The notes beneath the pieces were generated by a model. The model was not told the origin of the DNA and ran no database searches. It was given only the letters and a program-made list of their open reading frames with translations. Shown in pieces: positions 1 to 4,915 of a stretch of 5,548 nt of DNA. Made by a program: the position numbers and the translations under genes. Position 1 is the stretch's first letter. Every line of letters starts with the position of its first letter. This DNA comes from Lachnospiraceae bacterium UBA4292 (GTDB lineage: Bacteria; Bacillota; Clostridia; Lachnospirales; Lachnospiraceae), in NCBI GenBank assembly GCA_002395865.1, contig DGVE01000139.1, positions 1 to 5,548 of the forward strand, given 5' to 3'.

Positions 1-42
1 CCTCATAACGGATGCCGTCCGCCCAAGCGCAGAAGAGTTTAA
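1..42 (+). CDS. rpsK: 30S ribosomal protein S11, C-terminal end (partial)
   Basis: Frame 1 from the window edge reads 13 residues, [13 protein letters not shown], and then a TAA stop at 40-42. This is the highly conserved C-terminal tail of ribosomal protein S11, which lies on the platform of the 30S subunit near the mRNA exit and Shine-Dalgarno helix. The rest of the gene lies upstream of the window. The position immediately before rpsD matches the usual Firmicutes order rpsM-rpsK-rpsD-rpoA-rplQ. The identification rests on a short but very characteristic tail plus this gene order. Only 17 bases separate its stop from the rpsD start, so the two genes are surely co-transcribed. Confidence 0.93.
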   Translation, partial: PHNGCRPPKRRRV

Positions 43-44
43 TT

Positions 45-50
45 AGGAGG
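45..50 (+). promoter_or_regulatory. Ribosome binding site fixing the rpsD start
   Basis: A perfect AGGAGG lies 9 nt upstream of GTG at 60. It supports the GTG at 60 over the in-frame ATG at 12, which lies inside the rpsK coding sequence and has no ribosome binding site. Confidence 0.9.
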
Positions 51-59
51 TGCATTAAA

Positions 60-656
60 GTGGCGATTAATAGAGTTCCGGTTCTTAAAAGATGCAGATC
101 ACTTGGTCTGGACCCTACATATTTGGGGATCGACAAGCATTCAAGAAGAAAATCTGAAAGAATGGGCAAGAAGATGAGCGAGTATGGTCTTCAGCTCCGC
201 GAGAAGCAGAAGGCAAAGTTCATCTACGGTGTGTTAGAGAAGCCTTTTAGAAATTATTATGAGAAGGCAAGCAGGATGACCAAGGGTACTGTCGGTGACA
301 ACCTCATGGTCATGCTTGAGAGCAGACTGGATAACGTAGTCTTCAGACTCGGCTTCGCAAGAACCAGGATGGAGGCAAGACAGATCGTTGACCACAAGCA
401 CATCACGGTAAACGGAAAGACCATCAACATTCCTTCCTACCTGATCAGTGCAGGCGACGTTATCGCTGTCAAGGAGAAGGCTCAGAGCAGCCCTCTGTTC
501 AAGAACGTTATCGAGACTACTGCAGGAAGAGTAGTTCCTGAGTGGCTGGACGGCGGCAAGGAGACATTTGAAGGAACAGTTAAGCAGCTTCCCACAAGGG
601 AGATGATCGATGTTCCGGTAAACGAAGTGCTGATCGTCGAGTTGTACTCCAAATAA
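60..656 (+). CDS. rpsD: 30S ribosomal protein S4
   Basis: Ribosomal protein S4 binds 16S rRNA early in 30S assembly and helps form the mRNA entry site. In several bacteria it also represses its own synthesis. From GTG at 60 the product is 198 residues, the normal size. It begins [19 protein letters not shown], the standard Firmicutes N-terminus. The S4 RNA-binding domain occupies about residues 88-150 ([19 protein letters not shown], then HITVNGK), and the C-terminus ends VLIVELYSK as expected. Only one cysteine (Cys12) is visible near the N-terminus, so this is not the four-cysteine zinc-binding form of S4. It sits between rpsK and rpoA and has a perfect AGGAGG site. Lysine is encoded mostly by AAG, the bias seen across the ribosomal genes here and consistent with high expression. 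Confidence 0.98.
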   Translation: MAINRVPVLKRCRSLGLDPTYLGIDKHSRRKSERMGKKMSEYGLQLREKQKAKFIYGVLEKPFRNYYEKASRMTKGTVGDNLMVMLESRLDNVVFRLGFARTRMEARQIVDHKHITVNGKTINIPSYLISAGDVIAVKEKAQSSPLFKNVIETTAGRVVPEWLDGGKETFEGTVKQLPTREMIDVPVNEVLIVELYSK

Positions 657-661
657 AAATA

Positions 662-711
662 ATGCGGCTCATGCCGCGTGGCATATCTTTATTTGGTCGC
701 GCATATTGCGC
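662..711 (+). promoter_or_regulatory. Hairpin cluster between rpsD and rpoA
   Basis: Three short inverted repeats lie in the 87-bp rpsD-rpoA gap. Hairpin A pairs GCGGC (664-668) with GCCGC (673-677) around TCAT, extendable by a T-G and an A-T pair. Hairpin B pairs ATGCC (671-675) with GGCAT (680-684) around GCGT. A and B share bases 671-679 and cannot form together. Hairpin C pairs GCGCA (699-703) with TGCGC (707-711) around TAT. No strong U-tract follows any of them, so a full terminator is unlikely. They could be processing or stability elements, or an attenuation or S4-binding control site. The pairing is directly visible; the function is inference. Confidence 0.4.
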
Positions 712-743
712 ATTCATTCCAGCCATAGGAGGGGCTTATTAAG

Positions 744-1697
744 ATGTTGGATTTTCAGAAGCCAAGGATTGAGATCACCGAGATCTCAGATGATAAGAGA
801 TATGGTAAGTTCGTTGTAGAGCCTCTTGAGAGAGGATACGGTACGACACTGGGTAATTCTCTTAGAAGAATTATGCTTTCTTCCCTTCCTGGTTGTGCGG
901 TAAGCCAGATCAAGATTGAAAATGTCAGCCACGAATTCAGCTCGATTCCGGGCGTGAAGGAGGATGTCACAGAGATCGTCATGAACATCAAGGGCCTTGC
1001 TGTTAAAAACAACGGCAACGCAGATGATTTCCGCATCGGCTTCATCGATTACAGAGGTGAAGGCGTTGTGACAGCCAGAGATATCCAGGTAGACCCTGAG
1101 ATAGAGATCCTTACCCCCGACAATGTAATAGCAACACTGAGCGGTCCCGACGCGCATCTGTCCATGGAGCTTACATTCACCACGGGCAGAGGCTACGTCA
1201 GCGCAGACAAGAACAAGAGCGAGGATGCACCTCTCGGAAATATTGCGATAGATTCCATCTACACCCCTGTTGAGAGAGTCAACATGACGGTCGAGGATAC
1301 CCGTGTGGGCCAGGTGACCGATTATGACAGACTCACCCTCGAGGTGTACACGAACGGAACACTCGCACCGGATGAGGCTGTAAGCCTTGCGGCGAAGGTA
1401 CTCAGCGAGCACCTGAACCTGTTCATTGACCTCTCAGAGAACGCTAAGAGCGTGGACGTCATGGTCGACAAGCATGATGACGAGAACGGAAAGGTTCTCA
1501 ACATGAACATTGACGAGCTTGAGCTCTCAGTTCGTGCCTTCAACTGCCTGAAGCGTGCAGGCATCAATACCGTTCAGGAATTGGTGAACAAGACACCCGA
1601 CGACATGATGAAGGTGAGAAACCTCGGCCGCAAGTCACTCGAAGAGGTACTTCAGAAGCTGAAGAACCTCGGCTTAGCGCTTAACAGTGAGAATTAA
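744..1697 (+). CDS. rpoA: DNA-directed RNA polymerase subunit alpha
   Basis: The alpha subunit dimerises to seed assembly of RNA polymerase and contacts promoter UP elements and activators through its C-terminal domain. The 317-residue product has the usual length. The N-terminal assembly domain covers about residues 1-230 and includes the conserved [14 protein letters not shown] stretch (29-42) and the [12 protein letters not shown] block (67-78). A charged linker (about 231-250) leads to the C-terminal domain (about 252-314). There Arg264, Asn267 and the GRKSL motif (295-299) match the DNA-contacting determinants known from E. coli (Arg265, Asn268, Lys298 region). An AGGAGG at 727-732 lies 11 nt before the ATG. 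rplQ follows after 19 bp, so the two are co-transcribed. Confidence 0.98.
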   Translation: MLDFQKPRIEITEISDDKRYGKFVVEPLERGYGTTLGNSLRRIMLSSLPGCAVSQIKIENVSHEFSSIPGVKEDVTEIVMNIKGLAVKNNGNADDFRIGFIDYRGEGVVTARDIQVDPEIEILTPDNVIATLSGPDAHLSMELTFTTGRGYVSADKNKSEDAPLGNIAIDSIYTPVERVNMTVEDTRVGQVTDYDRLTLEVYTNGTLAPDEAVSLAAKVLSEHLNLFIDLSENAKSVDVMVDKHDDENGKVLNMNIDELELSVRAFNCLKRAGINTVQELVNKTPDDMMKVRNLGRKSLEEVLQKLKNLGLALNSEN

Positions 1698-1716
1698 TCA
1701 TAGGAGGTAAACTACA

Positions 1717-2253
1717 ATGGCAGGCTATAGAAAGCTTAGCAGAACGTCAGACCAGAGAAAGGCGCTCTTAAGAGGCCAGGTCACGGCTCTGTTATATAAC
1801 GGAAAGATAAAGACCACCGAAGCCAAGGCTAAGGAGGTTCAGAAGATCGCTGAAGGTCTTATAGCTCTCGCAGTCAAGGAGAAGGATAACTTCGAGACTG
1901 TTACCGTTTCACAGAAGGTTGCCCGCAAGGACAAGGACGGCAAGAGAGTTAAGGAAGTCGTAAACGGCAAGAAGACCACCGTATACGATACAGTAGAGAA
2001 GGAAGTTAAGAAGGACAAGCCTTCAAGACTTCACGCAAGAAGAAAGATGCTTCAGACCTTCTACGGCGTAACATTCGTACCCGCTGAGGCAGCAGGCAAG
2101 AAGTCACGCACCAAGACTGTCGATATGGCAGCCAAGATGTTCGATGAGGTAGCTCCCAAGTACATAAACCGCAACGGCGGCTACACACGCATCGTAAAGA
2201 TCGGTCAGAGAAAGGGCGACGCAGCTATGGAAGTGCTGCTCGAGCTCGTATAA
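1717..2253 (+). CDS. rplQ: 50S ribosomal protein L17, enlarged form
   Basis: L17 is a bacterial large-subunit protein near the peptide exit tunnel. The product is 178 residues, against about 120 in Bacillus and 127 in E. coli. The N-terminal part (1-53, with [14 protein letters not shown] and [10 protein letters not shown]) and the C-terminal part (about 128-178, with [13 protein letters not shown] and the final ELV) are clearly L17. The extra length lies between them, about residues 54-127, where a lysine-rich and acidic segment ([19 protein letters not shown]) surrounds the short conserved HARRKML piece. The reading frame is intact throughout, and codon use matches the neighbouring ribosomal genes, so this looks like a lineage-specific insertion rather than a frameshift. 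AGGAGG at 1702-1707 sits 9 nt before the ATG. It is the last gene of the operon, followed by a terminator. Confidence 0.96.
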   Translation: MAGYRKLSRTSDQRKALLRGQVTALLYNGKIKTTEAKAKEVQKIAEGLIALAVKEKDNFETVTVSQKVARKDKDGKRVKEVVNGKKTTVYDTVEKEVKKDKPSRLHARRKMLQTFYGVTFVPAEAAGKKSRTKTVDMAAKMFDEVAPKYINRNGGYTRIVKIGQRKGDAAMEVLLELV

Positions 2254-2271
2254 TTCAATCGGTTTATCAGG

Positions 2272-2301
2272 GACGATCCGCAAGGGTCGTCTTTTTATTT
2301 T
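2272..2301 (+). terminator. Intrinsic terminator of the rpsK-rpsD-rpoA-rplQ operon
   Basis: An 8-bp stem pairs GACGATCC (2272-2279) with GGGTCGTC (2284-2291), with one G-U pair, and closes on a GCAA (GNRA-type) tetraloop. It is followed directly by TTTTTATTTT. It starts 18 bp after the rplQ stop codon and separates the ribosomal operon from the sigma-factor module. Confidence 0.93.
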
Positions 2302-2314
2302 GCTATTTTTGTAG

Positions 2315-2335
2315 ATTGTACTTAAAAAATACAAT
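2315..2335. repeat. Inverted repeat upstream of the sigma-factor promoter
   Basis: ATTGTA (2315-2320) and TACAAT (2330-2335) form a perfect 6-bp inverted repeat around a 9-base A/T-rich centre, with centres of the two arms about 15 bases apart. It lies just upstream of the putative -35 element. It could be an operator for a dimeric regulator, but in A/T-rich DNA such a repeat can arise by chance. TACAAT also resembles a -10 hexamer, without a convincing partner -35. Confidence 0.25.
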
Positions 2336-2340
2336 TTCGG

Positions 2341-2371
2341 TGTAACAAATCGCTTCTTTTTTGTATCTATA
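2341..2371 (+). promoter_or_regulatory. Candidate ECF-type promoter of the sigma-factor operon
   Basis: TGTAAC (2341-2346) is followed after 17 nt by TATC within TATCTATA (2364-2371). TGTAAC with a 16-17 nt spacer and a -10 element ending in TC or AC is the pattern known for Bacillus ECF factors such as SigX (TGTAAC and CGAC). ECF operons are commonly autoregulated, and this site lies directly upstream of an ECF gene, about 20 bases before its start codon. The -10 lacks the usual CG, so the match is partial. The implied untranslated leader is short but contains the ribosome binding site. Confidence 0.45.
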
Positions 2372-2392
2372 TAAGTAGAGGGAGAAATTATT

Positions 2393-2941
2393 GTGCACAT
2401 GGATGATAAGGACATAATCGGGCTGTTTATCAGTCGCGATGAATCGGCCATAGGGCAGGTACAGGAAAAATACGGCCGGCTCCTGTACAGGATCGCGATA
2501 AACATTCTGAACAATGCGGAAGACGCAGAGGAGTGCGTACAGGATACATATATCAGTCTTTGGGACAGTATAGTGCAGGTTGGCCCTGAGAATCTGCGCG
2601 CTTATGCAATGAAAACAGCGAGGAATCATGCTCTGAAGAAAAGGTATTACAACTACCGGGAGAACCCTGCAGATGTCAATATCGATGATCTGGAGGAGAT
2701 TCTGACATCACATGAGAGCGCCTTTGAGGATGTAATAGCACTAAAGGATGTTTTAAATGGCTTTTTGGCAACACTTGATCCCGACGCCCGAAGAATCTTC
2801 CTTGAGAGGTACTGGATGAACGAGAGCGATGCGGATATCGCGCGAATGCTGAATATAAGTGATACGAGAGTTCGCGCTATACTGCACAGGTGTAGGAAGA
2901 AACTGAAAGAGTATCTGGACAGAATCGAGACCGATAATTGA
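2393..2941 (+). CDS. ECF-subfamily RNA polymerase sigma factor
   Basis: This is a group IV (ECF) sigma factor that would direct RNA polymerase to a small set of promoters, typically in response to an envelope signal. The 182-residue product has the expected two-domain form. Sigma region 2 covers about residues 20-80, with YGRLLYRIAINIL, the acidic NAEDAEECVQDTYISLW motif (41-57) and the AYAMKTARNHALKK segment (70-83). A linker (about 84-115) leads to sigma region 4 (about 118-175), whose helix-turn-helix is DIARMLNISDTRVRAILHR (148-166). The GTG at 2393 is preferred over the ATG at 2399, because the purine-rich GAGGGAG at 2378-2384 is 8 nt from GTG and 14 nt from ATG. The choice changes only two residues. 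The membrane-bound protease gene follows after 45 bp and is probably its anti-sigma partner. I cannot assign an ECF group number from sequence alone. Confidence 0.93.
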   Translation: MHMDDKDIIGLFISRDESAIGQVQEKYGRLLYRIAINILNNAEDAEECVQDTYISLWDSIVQVGPENLRAYAMKTARNHALKKRYYNYRENPADVNIDDLEEILTSHESAFEDVIALKDVLNGFLATLDPDARRIFLERYWMNESDADIARMLNISDTRVRAILHRCRKKLKEYLDRIETDN

Positions 2942-2973
2942 TTGGAACATGAGCAACAACAGATAAGGTATTT

Positions 2974-2980
2974 AGAGGAG
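2974..2980 (+). promoter_or_regulatory. Ribosome binding site fixing the protease start
   Basis: AGAGGAG lies 6 nt before ATG at 2987. An in-frame TTG at 2942, directly after the sigma stop codon, would add 15 residues but has no good ribosome binding site, so ATG 2987 is chosen. Confidence 0.8.
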
Positions 2981-2986
2981 AGTACT

Positions 2987-4363
2987 ATGGACAGAAAAAT
3001 GATCGACCGGGCGATGAATATGATCGATGACGAATATCTGAATGATCTCGGAGAGGGTGACCCGGCTTCACGAAAGAAGGGACCGCTTACATGGCTTCTC
3101 ATAGCCGCATGCTTTGCGGCTGTGTTAGGCGCCGTATGGTATATGTCGGCAGATAACAGGAAAGGAACAGAGCCTACACAGATAGCGGATAATAACGCAT
3201 ATAAGGGTGAAGTTGAAGATAAAGATACTGTAGCGAGCCTGCCTGCCGATGGTGTGCTCGAGTACCCGGCCGGATTGGAACCCGGTAAAGCAAATGAGAC
3301 CGAGATAGAGAGTATCAGGCTGTATAATCTCCTGCTTGAATATTATAATCGCGGGGCCGGAGATGAATATATGTGCCAGAAGTTTGCGGATGATTTCGGG
3401 GGCGCATACATAGCGGATAACAGGGAACTGGTCATCCTCCTCATAGATGATAGCGGGGAAGCCGTTCAGAATATCCGGAATTTGATCGGCGATAAGGGAT
3501 ACAGCATCAGGACCTGTGAGTATTCCTATGTACATCTCCTGAACACTATCGACAGAATAACCGAGCTTATTCCGGATATTCAGGAGCATGGAATAGCCAT
3601 TACCTCCGTCGGTGAGGATGTAAAAAACAATCGTGTTTTCATAGGTATTCAGGGAAAGAGTGATGAAGATGTTGCTTATATCAGGGAGCTGATCGATGAC
3701 CCTGTGATCGTATATCTGGATATACCATATGAGGAGGAGGCCGGTACTCCAATCAAAGGAGGATATTCCATTACAAGTTCAAGTGACGGGTATACATCCA
3801 AGATAGGCTTCTCCGCTATAAACAGCGCCAATTACGAAGGCTTTATCATAAGTGGTCATGAAGGCGATAATATGTATGAAAACTTTACCTATGGCAGCAT
3901 CACCGCCGGATATGTTACCGCCACGTCATATTATAATACATCAACGGCAGATGCATCCTTTATCATGAAAGGCGCGAGCGCAGATACGTCGGCTTTTATA
4001 TCGTCATATTTGGTTCATTCTGTATCCGCCACGCCGCTGGAATTTCCAGTGGGAACCAGTATAATTATGTATAATGCAGTATCCGGCTTCAAGTATGGCC
4101 AGATAACGAATAATGACTATATTTCAGTAAGACCGAATACATGGTACTTCAGGCACCAGACCAAATCTTCTATACAGGTCGTGAGCGGCGACAGCGGTTC
4201 ACCTGTCTTTTTCAGTACGGGAATGTATAACGGCAACATATCCTGCAAGCTGTTAGGCATCGTAGCTACCACCGGAATAGATTCTAGTGGCACATCGTTC
4301 TCGACTTTTTCGAAGTATTACTACATTACACAGGAGCTGTCGGTTACTGCGGTCACGCAGTAG
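2987..4363 (+). CDS. Membrane-anchored trypsin-like serine protease, putative anti-sigma factor
   Basis: The product has 458 residues. Residues 1-32 are a charged, probably cytoplasmic tail (IDDEYLNDL, then SRKK). Residues 33-53 are one hydrophobic helix (LTWLLIAACFAAVLGAVWYM), with lysines on the inner side predicting an outside C-terminus. Residues about 60-250 form a mixed region that may be a sensor or pro-region; it contains SVGEDVKNNRVFIGIQ (207-222). Residues about 258-458 look like a chymotrypsin-fold (S1, alpha-lytic/streptogrisin-like) protease. His291 lies in ISGHEGDN, Asp322 in TADASFI and Ser403 in GDSGSPVF. The spacings of 31 and 81 residues suit small bacterial S1 enzymes. The cysteine usual after the catalytic His is replaced by Glu292. 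Placement 45 bp after an ECF sigma gene and the tail-plus-helix layout suggest an anti-sigma factor. No zinc-binding HxxxCxxC anti-sigma motif is present, and the short tail makes sigma binding an inference. The protease call is strong; the anti-sigma role is moderate. Confidence 0.83.
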   Translation: MDRKMIDRAMNMIDDEYLNDLGEGDPASRKKGPLTWLLIAACFAAVLGAVWYMSADNRKGTEPTQIADNNAYKGEVEDKDTVASLPADGVLEYPAGLEPGKANETEIESIRLYNLLLEYYNRGAGDEYMCQKFADDFGGAYIADNRELVILLIDDSGEAVQNIRNLIGDKGYSIRTCEYSYVHLLNTIDRITELIPDIQEHGIAITSVGEDVKNNRVFIGIQGKSDEDVAYIRELIDDPVIVYLDIPYEEEAGTPIKGGYSITSSSDGYTSKIGFSAINSANYEGFIISGHEGDNMYENFTYGSITAGYVTATSYYNTSTADASFIMKGASADTSAFISSYLVHSVSATPLEFPVGTSIIMYNAVSGFKYGQITNNDYISVRPNTWYFRHQTKSSIQVVSGDSGSPVFFSTGMYNGNISCKLLGIVATTGIDSSGTSFSTFSKYYYITQELSVTAVTQ

Positions 4364-4365
4364 TT
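4342..4365 (+). other. Stem-loop spanning the protease stop codon
   Basis: TACTGCG (4345-4351) pairs perfectly with CGCAGTA (4356-4362) around the loop GTCA. Three further G-U pairs are possible outside it, giving up to 10 bp. The TAG stop codon lies in the 3' arm. No U-tract follows, so this is not a standard intrinsic terminator. It may protect the 3' end of the sigma-protease message, slow transcription, or be incidental. Confidence 0.4.
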
Positions 4366-4374
4366 AAAGCTTAA

Positions 4375-4384
4375 TAGCATGCTA
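4375..4384. repeat. 10-bp palindrome TAGCATGCTA
   Basis: This perfect 10-bp palindrome lies 11 bp after the protease stop codon in the gap before the secreted-protein gene. It could be an operator half-site pair, but nothing else supports a role. Confidence 0.2.
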
Positions 4385-4391
4385 ATTGACG

Positions 4392-4418
4392 AGGGGAGGT
4401 GACTCGATGCAGAGGTAA
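4392..4418 (+). other. Strong Shine-Dalgarno with a three-codon ORF
   Basis: AGGGGAGGTGA (4392-4402) contains GGAGGTGA, eight consecutive bases complementary to the expected 3' end of 16S rRNA. This is the strongest ribosome binding site in the window. ATG follows 4 nt later at 4407, but the frame reads only Met-Gln-Arg before TAA at 4416. It may be a minimal leader ORF, the remnant start of a lost gene, or a ribosome-loading site in the leader of the next gene. If transcription of the next gene starts near 4463, this site would be seen only in read-through message from the sigma operon. Confidence 0.3.
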
Positions 4419-4428
4419 GGCAGCAAAC

Positions 4429-4456
4429 TTGTATTTTGAAACATAGGTATTATATT
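4429..4456 (+). promoter_or_regulatory. Candidate housekeeping promoter for the secreted-protein gene
   Basis: TTGTAT (4429-4434) and TATATT (4451-4456) are separated by 16 nt and lie about 26 bp before the gene start, in a locally A/T-rich stretch. The match to sigma-A consensus (TTGACA and TATAAT) is moderate. A TGAAAC at 4437-4442 resembles an ECF -35, but no CGT-like -10 follows at 16-17 nt. The gene could therefore be transcribed independently of the sigma operon. Confidence 0.35.
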
Positions 4457-4469
4457 TTAACATTTATTT

Positions 4470-4475
4470 AGGAGG
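4470..4475 (+). promoter_or_regulatory. Ribosome binding site of the secreted-protein gene
   Basis: A perfect AGGAGG lies 6 nt before ATG at 4482. It supports this start, which also gives a textbook signal peptide. Confidence 0.88.
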
Positions 4476-4481
4476 ATTATC

Positions 4482-4910
4482 ATGAAGAAAAAGATTGGAT
4501 TAGGCCTGTTTTTAGTACTTTCTATGGGGTCTATTGTATCAGCATCACCTGCGAATTGGTCGGTTCGTTATGCAAAGGGGGCTCCGTCAAGTTCACAGAA
4601 GTATTCGGATTCAGTCGTATATGCGATCAACTCAACGACAAGTAATATTATCGAAAGTTGTACTTATGCGACTAACCCTCCCGATGCGAACGGGTTTATA
4701 GGATATGTTACGTATACGGGTAAATATCTGGATTCTAACGGTGTATATCATTATGATATTTACCCCGAAAAGGCTCATTTTGGTGTTCAAGGTTCACATA
4801 ATATTAAAACATCCGGCGCGATACCGGCTCAGAGTATGATTTTCGGTGATTATCAGCTTCATTACTATCCCGGAGCTTCAGCTATTTTCGGCGGCACATA
4901 CGGGTCGTAA
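4482..4910 (+). CDS. Small secreted protein of unknown function
   Basis: The 142-residue product starts with a classical signal peptide: MKKK, a hydrophobic core (residues 5-16) and a probable signal peptidase I site after Ala21 (SIVSA, then SPANW). This leaves a mature protein of about 121 residues. The mature part is rich in Ser, Thr, Tyr and Gly with alternating hydrophobic residues (FIGYVTYTGKYL, 72-83; GDYQLHYY, 122-129), which suggests an all-beta fold. It has one cysteine (Cys60), no LPxTG sorting motif, no lipobox and no catalytic motif that I recognise. I do not know the family. The perfect AGGAGG site and possible own promoter suggest good expression. It lies 118 bp after the membrane protease gene and 5 bp before a membrane-anchored protein. 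It may belong with either, for example as protease substrate or partner of the next gene, but nothing shows this directly. Confidence 0.85.
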   Translation: MKKKIGLGLFLVLSMGSIVSASPANWSVRYAKGAPSSSQKYSDSVVYAINSTTSNIIESCTYATNPPDANGFIGYVTYTGKYLDSNGVYHYDIYPEKAHFGVQGSHNIKTSGAIPAQSMIFGDYQLHYYPGASAIFGGTYGS

Positions 4911-4915
4911 ATCCT

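Noticed and set aside
12..59. Upstream ATG at 12 as the start of rpsD, giving a 214-residue S4
   Set aside because: The extra 16 codons overlap the rpsK tail in another frame, lack a ribosome binding site and are not part of S4. The GTG at 60 gives the standard N-terminus and length.
786..1412. Long minus-strand open frame of 208 codons opposite rpoA
   Set aside because: It lies wholly within rpoA on the other strand, has no family resemblance and no convincing ribosome binding site. It is a by-product of rpoA codon bias.
2249..2254. Perfect TATAAT across the rplQ stop codon as a promoter -10
   Set aside because: No -35-like hexamer at a suitable distance, and the strong terminator at 2272-2301 would stop any transcript at once.
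2942..2986. TTG at 2942 as the protease start
   Set aside because: It follows the sigma stop codon directly without a ribosome binding site, while ATG 2987 has AGAGGAG at 6 nt spacing.
2987..3085. Classical zinc-binding anti-sigma domain in the protease N-terminus
   Set aside because: No His and no Cys-x-x-Cys pair occur in the 32-residue cytoplasmic tail, so any anti-sigma role must use a different binding mode.
2653..3102. Minus-strand open frame of 149 codons across the sigma-protease junction
   Set aside because: The translation is Ser-rich low-complexity sequence opposite two well-supported genes, with no supporting start signals.
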